Assembly (NCBI RefSeq): GCF_002803075.1
Contig: NZ_NNBK01000012.1
Span: 372,001-436,000 of the forward strand
Source: Streptomyces sp. CB01373
Lineage (GTDB): Bacteria; Actinomycetota; Actinomycetes; Streptomycetales; Streptomycetaceae
Reading direction: 5' to 3'
Length of the DNA: 64,000 bases
Shown: piece after piece, positions 42,380 to 51,753 of the stretch
Layout: each line of letters starts with the position of its first letter
Position numbering within the stretch: position 1 is the stretch's first letter
Translations under genes and position numbers: made by a program
Notes under the pieces: model-generated
What the model was told of the DNA's origin: nothing
What the model saw: only the letters and a program-made list of their open reading frames with translations
The model's database searches: none

Positions 42380-43732
42380 CTACGACCCCGGCGGCAGGTC
42401 CGCCGTCCTCGGCCAGGGACGCAGCCGCTCGATCTGCTCCGCCAGGTCCAGCAGATCCGCCTCCGCGCCCGGACGCCCCACCAGTTGAACGGCGCACGGC
42501 GCGCCCGAGGGCAGCGTCCCGAACGGCACCGCCATCGCGGGCCATCCGGCGAGGTTCCACGGCGGGGTCATCGGCGAATAGAGGGTGTCGGCCAGCACAT
42601 TGCGCAGCCAGCCCCGCTCGTGCCAGGGCCCGGCCTGCGGGGAGCGGCGGGCCAGCGCGGGGGTGAGCAGCGCGTCGTACTCGGCGAAGAACGGCTCCAT
42701 CCGCCGCCGCAGCTCCTCCCGGCGCGTGTCCGCGCGCACCCCCTTCAGGAACCGGCGCCCCAGGGCGGCGTGCACCCGGGTGCGCCGGGTCAGCAGCCGC
42801 GGGTCAATGCCCGCCGCGTCCACGGCCGTGCCCGCCGTCCAGTGCCGCAGAGCCGTCACGCCCAGCGACACCGGATACGGCGGCTCGGCCCGGCGCACCC
42901 GGTGACCCGCCCCGGCCAGCAGCCGCGCCGCGTCCCTGGTGGCGGCGGCGTAGGGCCTGCTCACGCCCACCCCGGCGAGTGGGCTGCGCACGGACACGGC
43001 GATCGTGCGCGGGCTCGCCTCCCGACCGCTCTCGGCCTCGGTGCCGGCCAGCACGGAGAGCATCAGCCGGGCGTCCTCGACGGTCGTGGCGAGCGGCCCG
43101 TTCTCGGACATGCCGAACCAGTCGCCCTCGCCGATCCCGGCGGGCACCACCCCGTGCCCCGGTTTGACGGTGACCAGCCCGCAGTTGGCGGCAGGGATGC
43201 GCAGGGAGCCCATGCCGTCGTTGCCGAGGGCGAGCGGGACCATGCCGGCGGCGACCGCAGCCGCGCTGCCACCCGAGGAGCCGCCCGCGTTCCGGCTCGG
43301 GTCCCACGGGTTGCGGGTGATGCCGTGGACGCCCTCCGTGGTGCCGAACACGCACAGCTCGGGCACGTTCGTCAGCCCGACGACCACCGCGCCCGCCGCC
43401 CGCAGCCGGGCCACGGTGACATGGTCGCCGGCGGCCGGGGTGTCCGGGGTCGCGGCCGACCCCACGCGGCTGGACTCGCCCCGCACCGCCAGGTTGTCCT
43501 TCACGGCCACCGGCACGCCCGCGAGCGGCAGTACGGCCAGATCACCGCGGGCCGCCACCTCGTCGGCCTCCGCGAGCGCGGCCTCGGCGCGGACGGTGCG
43601 GAAGGCGCCGACGTGGCCGTCGAGCCGCTCGATCCGGGCGAGGTGCTCGGCCACCACCTCGCGGGGCGTGGCCCGCCCGTCGCGTACGGCGGCGGCGATC
43701 TCGGCGGCACTGCGGCCGGCCCACTTGGTCAC
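42380..43732 (-). CDS. Amidase signature family hydrolase
   Basis: 450 residues from GTG 43732 (GAGGAGC). Amidase signature: Lys in VPVAVKDNL, the Gly/Ser-rich RNAGGSSGGSAAAVAAGMV with the cis-Ser, and nucleophile Ser in GMGSLRIPAANCG. C-terminal PPWNLAGWPAMAVPFG is typical. It hydrolyses an amide or aryl/acyl amide; the first loop Gly of GGSIRIPA is Met here. Substrate unknown. It converges with the GNAT gene. Confidence 0.9.
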   Translation of the reverse strand: MTKWAGRSAAEIAAAVRDGRATPREVVAEHLARIERLDGHVGAFRTVRAEAALAEADEVAARGDLAVLPLAGVPVAVKDNLAVRGESSRVGSAATPDTPAAGDHVTVARLRAAGAVVVGLTNVPELCVFGTTEGVHGITRNPWDPSRNAGGSSGGSAAAVAAGMVPLALGNDGMGSLRIPAANCGLVTVKPGHGVVPAGIGEGDWFGMSENGPLATTVEDARLMLSVLAGTEAESGREASPRTIAVSVRSPLAGVGVSRPYAAATRDAARLLAGAGHRVRRAEPPYPVSLGVTALRHWTAGTAVDAAGIDPRLLTRRTRVHAALGRRFLKGVRADTRREELRRRMEPFFAEYDALLTPALARRSPQAGPWHERGWLRNVLADTLYSPMTPPWNLAGWPAMAVPFGTLPSGAPCAVQLVGRPGAEADLLDLAEQIERLRPWPRTADLPPGS

Positions 43733-43931
43733 GGGCGCTCCTCGGAAAGGGGACGGACGGTTGGGTACTCGCGAGTATGCAGGCACGACCGTGCCCGGCG
43801 GCAGGTGCCGCGTCGAGACGTGCCCGCCGGTGGAAGGGCCGGTGGAATGGCCCGTGCAGCGCCGTATGCGGGCCGTCCGAGTGGGTCTAAGGTCGAAGAC
43901 AGAGGACGCGTACGAGGGGAACCGGTCGGCG

Positions 43932-44183
43932 ATGGCACAGGACGAGGCCGTGATCGGCTGCACGGGGGAGATTCTCATCGGCACGCGCGGTTCCGCGGGC
44001 CCGGGCGAGATCCTGGTGCGGGTCAGAGGCGGCTGCGAGACCTTCCTCGCCTGGTCGCAGGAGCCGCTGCCGATCGGTGCGACGGTGCTCGTGGTCGAGT
44101 CACGCGGACGCCGCGAGGTCGACGTCATCGCGTGGGGCGACCCCTTGGAGAGATTGCGGGACGTTCCTGTCGATCCGGGGTGA
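43932..44183 (+). CDS. NfeD-like OB-fold protein
   Basis: 83 residues, ATG 43932. TGEILIGTRGSAGPGEILVR and GATVLVVESRGRREVDVIAW form the small OB fold typical of soluble NfeD C-terminal domains, without the membrane part. It lies 46 bp before the flotillin gene, and NfeD-flotillin pairs are a known arrangement, so the two probably act together at membrane microdomains. Confidence 0.7.
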   Translation: MAQDEAVIGCTGEILIGTRGSAGPGEILVRVRGGCETFLAWSQEPLPIGATVLVVESRGRREVDVIAWGDPLERLRDVPVDPG

Positions 44184-44229
44184 GCCCCGGGCTGATCCCG
44201 GGCTGACCCGGGCTAAGGAGAACAAGGCC

Positions 44230-45459
44230 ATGTTCGGTTACCGCGTTCCCGCCCCCGACGAGGCGATGCTGATCTCCGGAGGCAGGCGGGGACTGGGGGG
44301 CGCGCCGTTCCGGGTGGTGACGGGACACGGGAAGTTCGTGTTCCCCGTCTTCCGCAAGGTCCGCTTCCTGACCCTGTCGATGTGCGAGTCCGAGGTCGTG
44401 GAGACCTGCGTCACCAAGCAGGGCATCGCGCTGCACGTGCGCGCCGTCATCGCCTTCAAGGTCGGCAACGACACCGAGAGCATCATCAACGCCGGTCAGC
44501 GCTTCCTCTCCGACCAGGACCAGATGTCGGTCCTGACCGGCCGGATCTTCGCCGGCCATCTGCGAGCCATCATCGGCTCGATGACGGTCGAGGAGATCGT
44601 CACCGAACGCCAGAAGCTCGCCGCGGAGGTGCTGGACACCTCCAAGACCGAGATGGCGAAGATCGGCCTGATCGTGGACTCGCTGCAGATCCAGTCGATC
44701 GACGACGGGGACACCGGCTACATCGACGCGATGTCCGCGCCGCACAAGGCGGCCATCCGGCGGCAGGCCCAGATAGCGCAGGCCCAGGCCAACCAGGCCG
44801 CCGCCCAGGCCGAGCAGGAGGCGGCGCGCAAGCAGGCCGAGTACGCCCGGCAGACCGCGGTGGTGAAGGCGGAGTACTCGGCCGAGGTGGACCGGGCCCA
44901 GGCGCAGGCGGCCCAGGCAGGGCCGCTGGCGCAGGCGCACGCCCGGCAGGAGGTGCTCGACGCCCAGACCGAACTGGCCCAGCGGCAGGCCAGGCTGCGC
45001 CAGCAGGAGCTGGTGGCGGAGATCGTGAAGCCCGCCGAGGCCGAGGCCGAACGCGTCCGGGTCCTCGCCGCCGCCGAGGCGCAGCGGATGAAGGTCCAGG
45101 CCGAGGCCGCCGCGTCGTACGACCGCGTCGCCCTGGACCGGATGCTCATCGACCAGCTCCCGCTGATCGTGAAGGAGGCCGCGGGCGGTCTCTCCGGGGC
45201 CAACGTCAACGTCCTGAACGGCGCCGACGGACTCGGCGAGATAGCGGCCGGCCTGGTCGCCCAGGGCCTGACGATCCTGGACTCGGTCCGGCAGAACCTG
45301 AACGGCCAGGGCGATCGGCACCCCGGCGGCGCCCGCCCCGAGGAGGGCGACGGCAGGCCCGCACTGCGCGGCCCCGGCGCGCCGCGGCCCGGCACCGGGC
45401 AAGAGGAGCCGGGCGAGGGCACGTCCGACGGTGAGCGGCCCGATCCCCGCACCCGCTGA
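44230..45459 (+). CDS. Flotillin-like SPFH-domain protein
   Basis: 409 residues, ATG 44230, AAGGAG upstream. The SPFH/band 7 domain covers about 1-170 (FGYRVPAPDEAMLISGGRRG, GIALHVRAVIAFKV, GSMTVEEIVTERQKL). Then a long Ala/Gln/Glu coiled coil (about 180-310) typical of flotillins, and a disordered acidic C-terminal tail of about 60 residues. No transmembrane helix is clear; flotillins attach as hairpins. It scaffolds membrane microdomains; the NfeD-like partner is upstream. Confidence 0.92.
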   Translation: MFGYRVPAPDEAMLISGGRRGLGGAPFRVVTGHGKFVFPVFRKVRFLTLSMCESEVVETCVTKQGIALHVRAVIAFKVGNDTESIINAGQRFLSDQDQMSVLTGRIFAGHLRAIIGSMTVEEIVTERQKLAAEVLDTSKTEMAKIGLIVDSLQIQSIDDGDTGYIDAMSAPHKAAIRRQAQIAQAQANQAAAQAEQEAARKQAEYARQTAVVKAEYSAEVDRAQAQAAQAGPLAQAHARQEVLDAQTELAQRQARLRQQELVAEIVKPAEAEAERVRVLAAAEAQRMKVQAEAAASYDRVALDRMLIDQLPLIVKEAAGGLSGANVNVLNGADGLGEIAAGLVAQGLTILDSVRQNLNGQGDRHPGGARPEEGDGRPALRGPGAPRPGTGQEEPGEGTSDGERPDPRTR

Positions 45460-45508
45460 GGTCCGCGCCGGCCGCACCGCTGTCCGCCCACCCCACGGAG
45501 CCTGACTC

Positions 45509-48500
45509 ATGCATGACGACCCCGGCCTGGTCGAGGCCCGCCTCCGGCGGGTGCTCGACGAGCGCATCCGCCCCGCCGTGTATCCCGAGTCCGTCCCGCT
45601 GGACGTCGCGGTCCGGCACGCGCCCGGCGAACCCGTACCGGTCGCCGAGGGCCTGGCCGCCGAAGCCGAGCCGATCGAGGCGGGCACCCGGTGGGGTGCG
45701 CCGTGGGGCACCAGCTGGTTCCGGGTGACCGGTACCGTGCCCGAAGCGTGGGCCGGGAGGACCGTCGAAGCGCTCCTCGACCTCGGCTTCGACCAGAACA
45801 TGCCCGGCTTCCAGTGCGAGGGCCTGGTGTACCGGCCGGACGGCACCCCGGTGAAGGGGCTCAACCCGCGCACCTCCTGGGTCCGCGTCGGCGCCCCCGC
45901 CCGGGGCGGCGAGGAGGTGCGCCTGCACATCGAGGCCGCCTCCAACCCCGTCATCCCCGGCTTCCTGCCCACTCCGCTCGGCGACCCGGAGACGGCGGGC
46001 GACGAACCGCGGTACTCGCTCGGGCGCATGGACCTCGCCGTGTTCGACGAGAACGTATGGCGGCTGGTCATCGACCTGGAGGTGCTGGGGGAGCTGATGG
46101 CCGAGCTGCCGCCCGACGCGCAGCGCCGCTGGGAGATCCTGCGCGCGATGGACCAGGCGCTCGACGCGGTCGACCTCCAGGACGTGAACGGCACCGCCCG
46201 GCGGGCCCGGGCCCGGCTCACCGAGGTGCTTGCCGCGCCCGCAGCCGCCTCCGCGCACCGGATCAGCGCGGTCGGGCACGCCCACATCGACTCGGCGTGG
46301 CTGTGGCCGCTGCGCGAGACCGTGCGCAAGGTGGCCCGCACCGCCTCCAACATGACCGCGCTGCTCGAGGACGAGCCCGAGTTCGTCTTCGCGATGTCCC
46401 AGGCCCAGCAGTGGGCGTGGCTCAAGGAACGGCGGCCCGAGGTGTGGACACGGGTGAAGAAGGCCGTGGCGGACGGGCGGTTCGTTCCGGCCGGCGGCAT
46501 GTGGGTGGAGTCCGACACCAACATGCCCGGATCGGAGGCGATGGCCCGGCAGTTCGTGCACGGCAAACGGTTCTTCCTCGACGAGTTCGGCATCGAGAAC
46601 GACGAGGCCTGGCTGCCCGACACCTTCGGCTTCGCCGCCGGACTGCCGCAGATCATCAGGGCGGCGGGCTCCACCCGGCTGCTCACACAGAAGATCTCCT
46701 GGTCCCGCACCAACGCCTTCCCGCATCACACCTTCTGGTGGGAAGGCATCGACGGCACGCGGATCTTCACCCACTTCCCGCCCGTCGACACCTACAACTG
46801 CTCCATGACGGGCCACGAACTCGCCCACGCGGCACGCAACTTCAAGGACAAGGGCGCCGCCCGGCACTCCCTCGCCCCCACCGGCTGGGGTGACGGAGGC
46901 GGCGGCACCACCCGGGAGATGGTCGCCAAGGCGGCCCGGTTGCGCGACCTGGAGGGCTCGCCGCGGGTGGTGTGGGAGACGCCGCGGGAGTTCTTCGACC
47001 GGGCCCAGGCCGAGTACCCGCAAGCCCCCGTCTGGGTCGGCGAGTTGTACCTGGAACTGCACCGCGCCACCCTCACCAGCCAGGCCGGTACCAAGCGGGG
47101 CAACCGGCGCAGCGAACACCTGCTGCGGGAGGCGGAGCTGTGGGCGGCGACTGCTGCCGTACGCACCGGATTCGCCTATCCCTACGACGAGTTGGACCGG
47201 ATCTGGAAGACGGTGCTGCTGCACCAGTTCCACGACATCCTGCCCGGCTCCTCCATCGCCTGGGTGCACCGCGAGGCACGCGCCACCTACGAGCGGATCG
47301 CCGGGGAACTGAACCGGATCGTCGAGTCGGCCCAGCGCGCGCTGGCGGGCGAGGGCGCCGTACCGCTGGTCTTCAACGCGGCCCCACACGCACGGGCCGG
47401 CGTCCCGGCCGGCGGCGCCGCCACCCCGGCCACCGAGGGCCGCACGGAGCTGAGGTTCCGCGCGGGCGGCGGATTCGTCCTGGACAACGGTCTGCTGCGG
47501 ATCGGGATCGACGAGCGGGGCCTGGTCGTCTCGGCGTACGACATCGAGGCCGGCCGCGAGACGATCGCCGAGGGCCGGGTCGCGAACCTCCTCCAACTGC
47601 ACCCGGACCTCCCGAACATGTGGGACGCCTGGGACGTGGACGAGTTCTACCGCAACACGGTCATCGACCTCACCGACGCCGAGTCCGTCACGGCCCGCGA
47701 GGACGGCGCCTCGGTAGGTGTCGTACGGAACTTCGGGGACTCCAGGGTCACCCAGGTGCTGTCGCTTCCGGCGGGGGAGCGGCGGCTGGTGCTGGACACC
47801 GGGGTGGACTGGTACGAGACGGAGAAGTTCCTCAAGCTGGCCTTCCCGCTCGACGTGCACGCCGAACGGTACGCGTCCGAGACGCAGTTCGGGCACTTCT
47901 ACCGCCCCACCCACACCAACACCTCGTGGGACGCGGCCAGGTTCGAGGCCTGCAACCACCGTTTCGTGCACGTGGCCGAGCCCGGCTGGGGTGTTGCCGT
48001 CGTCAACGACTCGACGTACGGCCACGATGTGACCCGCACGGTCCGCACCGACGGCGACCGGGGCACCACCACCACGGTCCGGATGTCCCTGCTGCGTGCC
48101 CCGCGCTTCCCCGACCCCGCCACCGACCAGGGCGTCCACCGCTTCCGGCACGCCCTGGTGCCGGGCGCGGACATCGGGGACGCGGTCCGCGAGGGCTGGC
48201 GGATCAACCTGCCCGAGCGGCGGCTGACCGGCGGCGGGGACGTCGCTCCGCTGGTGACGGTGGACGAGGACGCGGTGGTCGTGACGGCGGTGAAACTCGC
48301 GGACGACGGCAGCGGCGACGTGGTGGTCCGCTTCCACGAGGCCCACGGCGGCCGGGCGCGGGCGATGCTCACGGCCGGGTTCGACGTCGCGGACGTGACG
48401 GTGACGGACCTGCTGGAGCGGCCCCTGCCCCAGGAGGCGCCGGAGCGGGACGGCGGCCGGATCGCCCTGCGGCTGCGGCCGTTCGAGCTGATGACGCTGC

Positions 48501-48517
48501 GGCTGCGGCGCGCGTGA
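45509..48517 (+). CDS. GH38 alpha-mannosidase
   Basis: 1002 residues, ATG 45509. Zinc site and catalytic domain: VGHAHIDSAWLWPLRETVRK (about 258), nucleophile Asp in EAWLPDTFGF, TQKISWSRTNAFPHHTFWW and HQFHDILPGSSI; a C-terminal beta-sandwich follows. No signal peptide, so it acts in the cytosol on imported manno-oligosaccharides, in contrast to the secreted GH92 enzyme 10 kb upstream. It lies 49 bp after the flotillin gene but is probably expressed separately. Confidence 0.95.
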   Translation: MHDDPGLVEARLRRVLDERIRPAVYPESVPLDVAVRHAPGEPVPVAEGLAAEAEPIEAGTRWGAPWGTSWFRVTGTVPEAWAGRTVEALLDLGFDQNMPGFQCEGLVYRPDGTPVKGLNPRTSWVRVGAPARGGEEVRLHIEAASNPVIPGFLPTPLGDPETAGDEPRYSLGRMDLAVFDENVWRLVIDLEVLGELMAELPPDAQRRWEILRAMDQALDAVDLQDVNGTARRARARLTEVLAAPAAASAHRISAVGHAHIDSAWLWPLRETVRKVARTASNMTALLEDEPEFVFAMSQAQQWAWLKERRPEVWTRVKKAVADGRFVPAGGMWVESDTNMPGSEAMARQFVHGKRFFLDEFGIENDEAWLPDTFGFAAGLPQIIRAAGSTRLLTQKISWSRTNAFPHHTFWWEGIDGTRIFTHFPPVDTYNCSMTGHELAHAARNFKDKGAARHSLAPTGWGDGGGGTTREMVAKAARLRDLEGSPRVVWETPREFFDRAQAEYPQAPVWVGELYLELHRATLTSQAGTKRGNRRSEHLLREAELWAATAAVRTGFAYPYDELDRIWKTVLLHQFHDILPGSSIAWVHREARATYERIAGELNRIVESAQRALAGEGAVPLVFNAAPHARAGVPAGGAATPATEGRTELRFRAGGGFVLDNGLLRIGIDERGLVVSAYDIEAGRETIAEGRVANLLQLHPDLPNMWDAWDVDEFYRNTVIDLTDAESVTAREDGASVGVVRNFGDSRVTQVLSLPAGERRLVLDTGVDWYETEKFLKLAFPLDVHAERYASETQFGHFYRPTHTNTSWDAARFEACNHRFVHVAEPGWGVAVVNDSTYGHDVTRTVRTDGDRGTTTTVRMSLLRAPRFPDPATDQGVHRFRHALVPGADIGDAVREGWRINLPERRLTGGGDVAPLVTVDEDAVVVTAVKLADDGSGDVVVRFHEAHGGRARAMLTAGFDVADVTVTDLLERPLPQEAPERDGGRIALRLRPFELMTLRLRRA

Positions 48518-48600
48518 GGTCCTGCGACAGGGGGGCGACTCGGCGGGATCGCGCCGTGCCGCTCTTTCCCGGTGGGGCGCGCGGCCACGATGATGTGGCG

Positions 48601-49068
48601 ATGACACGAAGAACGGTGCCCGACCACTCCTGGGCCGCCCAGCCGGACCCCCTGCTGGCGCTGGCCGAACGTGAGTTGGCGTTCTACAGCCGGTCCTGCG
48701 ACCGCGCCAGGCGGCTGCACCGCGGTACGGAGCTGGGCGCCCTCACCACCACCTCGGTGACGGTCGTGGCCGCCGGTCTGCACGCGCCGGCCTGGCTGAC
48801 CGCGATGATCGCGGGCGGCGCCGTGTTCTTCACCGGCATGCGCCAGCTGTTCGACCCCGGCTCCCGCTGGGTGCTCACCGCGCAGGCACGCGAGACTCTG
48901 CGCCGGGCCGTCGACCGGTACCTGCTCCTGCCCGAGGCAGAACGCGACGCAGCGGCCCGGCAGACCCTGCGGCACGTGATCGAGGAGGTCGGCGCCGACG
49001 AACTGCGCGAATGGTCCGATTCCCGGACCCGTCGCCCGGAACCACCGGTGCCGGCCGCCGGCCCCTGA
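48601..49068 (+). CDS. SLATT/DUF4231-like small membrane protein
   Basis: 155 residues. A conserved AERELAFYSRSCDRARRLHR helix precedes two membrane helices (about 45-65 and 67-85, TTTSVTVVAAGL and WLTAMIAGGAVFFTGM), then a soluble helix ending EWSDSR. This is the DUF4231/SLATT layout, proteins predicted to form pores linked to nucleotide-signalling defence in some contexts; here it sits in housekeeping surroundings. Confidence 0.65.
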   Translation: MTRRTVPDHSWAAQPDPLLALAERELAFYSRSCDRARRLHRGTELGALTTTSVTVVAAGLHAPAWLTAMIAGGAVFFTGMRQLFDPGSRWVLTAQARETLRRAVDRYLLLPEAERDAAARQTLRHVIEEVGADELREWSDSRTRRPEPPVPAAGP

Positions 49069-49256
49069 CGGCCCCCGGCCCCTGACCACGACCGGAACGC
49101 GGGGACGACCGCGAGCGTTCCCCCATCGAGCGAAAGGACTTCCGTGCCCCCGACGCCCGTCCGCACCCGAGCACGTGACGCCCACGACACCCGTCATCCC
49201 GCCCCGCACCAGCCCGACGTCGGCGGTCCGGGCCCACGGCCGTGCCCGGAGGCCCG

Positions 49257-50222
49257 GTGAGGACGCTGGGCGGGAGCGGGGTCGAGGTCAGCGCCCTCGG
49301 CTTCGGCGCCGCCGCCATCGGCAACCTCTACTCCGAGGTGGACGAGGAGCAGGCGCGGGCGGCCGTGGCCGCCGCCTGGGAGCAGGGCATCCGCTACTTC
49401 GACACCGCCCCGCACTACGGCCTCGGCCTGTCCGAACGCCGCCTCGGCGCTGCCCTGCGCGGCCTTCCGCGCTCCGCGTACACGGTCTCCACGAAGGTCG
49501 GGCGGCTGCTCGCACCCGCGGACACGGGCGGGAGCGATCTCGCCCATGGTTTCGCGGTGCCCGCCGCCCACCGCCGCGTGTGGGACTTCAGCGCGGACGG
49601 GGTACGGCGCGGACTGGAGGCCAGTCTCGAACGGCTCGGCCTGGACCGCGTCGACGTCGTCTACCTCCACGACCCCGACGACCACGCCGAGCAGGCCTTC
49701 CGCGAGGGCTACCCGGCGCTGGAGGAACTGCGCGCCCAGGGCGTGGTCGGGGCCATCGGGGCGGGCATGAACCAGTCGGAGATGCTGACCCGCTTCGTCC
49801 GCGACACGGACGTGGACGTGGTGCTGTGCGCCGGCCGGTACACCCTGCTCGACCAGCGCGCCGAGTCGGAGCTGCTGCCCGCGGCCGCCGAGCGCGGCGT
49901 GTCCGTCGTCGTCGGCGGCGCCTTCAACTCCGGCCTGCTGGCGGACCCCAGGCCCGGTGCGACGTACAACTATGCCAGGGCGGCACCCGAGTTGGTGGAG
50001 CGCGCCCAGCGCATGAAGGCGGTGGCCGGCCGGCACGGAATCACCCTGCGGGCCGCGGCCCTGCGCTTCTGCGCCGGCCACCCGGCCGTGGCCTCCGTCC
50101 TGGTCGGCACCCGCTCGGCGGCTGAAGTCCGCGACTGCGCGGAGCAGTTCGCCGCACCCGTGCCCGCCGCCTTCTGGCAGGAGCTGAGGGACACCGGTCT
50201 GCTGCCCGCCTCCGGGACCTGA
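49257..50222 (+). CDS. Aldo/keto reductase
   Basis: 321 residues from GTG 49257, preceded by GGAGG. TIM-barrel with GGSGVEVSALGFGAAAIGNLY, the catalytic Asp and Tyr in FDTAPHYGLGLSERRLG, VSTKVGRLL, and DVVYLHDPDDH. Closest to the L-fucose/D-threo-aldose dehydrogenase subgroup, which oxidises free sugars with NAD(P). Nearby mannosidases make a sugar substrate plausible. Confidence 0.88.
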   Translation: MRTLGGSGVEVSALGFGAAAIGNLYSEVDEEQARAAVAAAWEQGIRYFDTAPHYGLGLSERRLGAALRGLPRSAYTVSTKVGRLLAPADTGGSDLAHGFAVPAAHRRVWDFSADGVRRGLEASLERLGLDRVDVVYLHDPDDHAEQAFREGYPALEELRAQGVVGAIGAGMNQSEMLTRFVRDTDVDVVLCAGRYTLLDQRAESELLPAAAERGVSVVVGGAFNSGLLADPRPGATYNYARAAPELVERAQRMKAVAGRHGITLRAAALRFCAGHPAVASVLVGTRSAAEVRDCAEQFAAPVPAAFWQELRDTGLLPASGT

Positions 50223-50232
50223 CGGGGACCGG

Positions 50233-51654
50233 TCACGGCTCCCGGGTGCCGGTGCCCAGCCGGGTCGGCGGCAGGAAATCGCGCACGTAGGAGCGGTCCC
50301 AGCAGGCACCGGTCGCCCGCAGCTGCCGCCAGGTCGTGAAGTGGTAGCGGAACAGCCGGGCGCGGACGTAGCGCGGCGGCTCGTCCGGCGGGAAGGGGGA
50401 GCGGCGCAGCAGCCTGAGGGTGTCGCGGTCGTTCTCCAGGAGCCGCTCCACCATCGCGCCGAACCAGACGCCCGCGTAGGCCGGGGAGAGCGCGGCGAAC
50501 CACATCATCCAGTCCAGGCGCAGATGGTACGGCGCGAACTGGCGCGGCCAGTGCCGGGTATCACCGGGCTTGCCCCGGAACTCGTACTCCCGCCAGTCCG
50601 CGTCCTCGTGCGGCACCTCGTCCAGCGTGCCCTCCACCACCACCTCGTAGCGGACACGGCTGACGCTGCCGAACGCGCCGTAGGTGTTGACCAGGTGCAG
50701 CGGGTCGAAGGAGCGGTTCATGACCTGGCGGCGGGAGACCATGTTGACCACCGGGCGGTAGCTGAGGAGCACCAGCAGCACGGCCACGGCGAGGACCACG
50801 ACCTCGTACCACAGCGGCGCGGCCGGCCCGGACGGCGCGCTCCCCGGGAAGCGGACCGCCGACAGCGCCAGCACGATCGCGATCCAGTTCAGCCAGGAGA
50901 AGTTCCCGGACAGCACCAGCCACAGCTGGGTGACGATCATCAGCGAGGCACCGATCGTGGCGATCGGCTGCGGAGCGAACAGCAGGAACGGCACGATCAG
51001 CTGCGTGACGTGGTTGGCGGCCACCTCCGCCTTGTGCAGGGGCCCCGGCAGATGGTGGAAGAACCAGCTCAGCGGGCCCGGCATCGGCTGCGTCTCGTGG
51101 TGATAGTGCAGACAGGTCAGCTTGCGCCAGCAGGCGTCGCCGCGCAGCTTGATCAGCCCCGCGCCGAACTCGACGCGGAAGAGGATCCAGCGCAGCAGGA
51201 ACAGCACGAGCACCGGAGGGGCCACCTCGTCGTTGCCGAGGAAGACCGCGAGGAACCCGGTCTCCAGCAGCAGGGACTCCCAGCCGAAGCCGTACCAGGT
51301 CTGCCCGACGTTGACGATCGACAGGTACAGCGCCCAGGGGACGAACCACAGCAGCATCGCGGCCCACAACGGCACCAGCGAGTCCACGCCCGCGACCAGC
51401 GCCGCCGACACCGCGCACCCGGTCCAGGCGACCGCCGCGAAGAGCCGGTCGGAGTAGCGCAGGTGGAACAGGCTCGGCGCCCGGGTGAACGGCACCCGCT
51501 GCAGGAAACGGGGGATCGGCAGCATGCCCCGTTCGCCGAGCAGCGCGCGGAACTGGAGCGCCGCCGTCAGAAAGGCGACGAGATACACCACGGCCAGCGC
51601 GCGCTGGAAGACCAGCCGGCTCAGCCAGTACTCGGGTGCGGTGAACCAACCCAC
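50233..51654 (-). CDS. Lipase maturation factor family membrane protein
   Basis: 473 residues with about eight to ten membrane helices. LMF features: YWLSRLVFQRALAVVYLVAF, VGQTWYGFGWESLLLETGFL, FRVEFGAGLIKLRGD, CWRKLTCLHYHHETQPMPGP and the C-terminal soluble part FGSVSRVRYEVVVEGT with APYHLRLDWMMWF. Animal LMF1 helps fold lipases in the ER; bacterial members have unproven roles. It diverges from the PAS-GAF-PP2C gene. Confidence 0.92.
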   Translation of the reverse strand: MGWFTAPEYWLSRLVFQRALAVVYLVAFLTAALQFRALLGERGMLPIPRFLQRVPFTRAPSLFHLRYSDRLFAAVAWTGCAVSAALVAGVDSLVPLWAAMLLWFVPWALYLSIVNVGQTWYGFGWESLLLETGFLAVFLGNDEVAPPVLVLFLLRWILFRVEFGAGLIKLRGDACWRKLTCLHYHHETQPMPGPLSWFFHHLPGPLHKAEVAANHVTQLIVPFLLFAPQPIATIGASLMIVTQLWLVLSGNFSWLNWIAIVLALSAVRFPGSAPSGPAAPLWYEVVVLAVAVLLVLLSYRPVVNMVSRRQVMNRSFDPLHLVNTYGAFGSVSRVRYEVVVEGTLDEVPHEDADWREYEFRGKPGDTRHWPRQFAPYHLRLDWMMWFAALSPAYAGVWFGAMVERLLENDRDTLRLLRRSPFPPDEPPRYVRARLFRYHFTTWRQLRATGACWDRSYVRDFLPPTRLGTGTREP

Positions 51655-51753
51655 GGTCGAGCGCTCCTCTCCTCTCGTCCTCCGGGAAAGTCACGGCCCG
51701 GCTACCCCACCCCCGGCTCGAAGAATCAGCCGATCCCTGGCAAGGTGTCCTGC

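Noticed and set aside
45206..48607. 1133-residue minus-strand frame
   Set aside because: Antisense of the GH38 mannosidase; amino-acid composition is typical of a shadow frame in GC-rich DNA.
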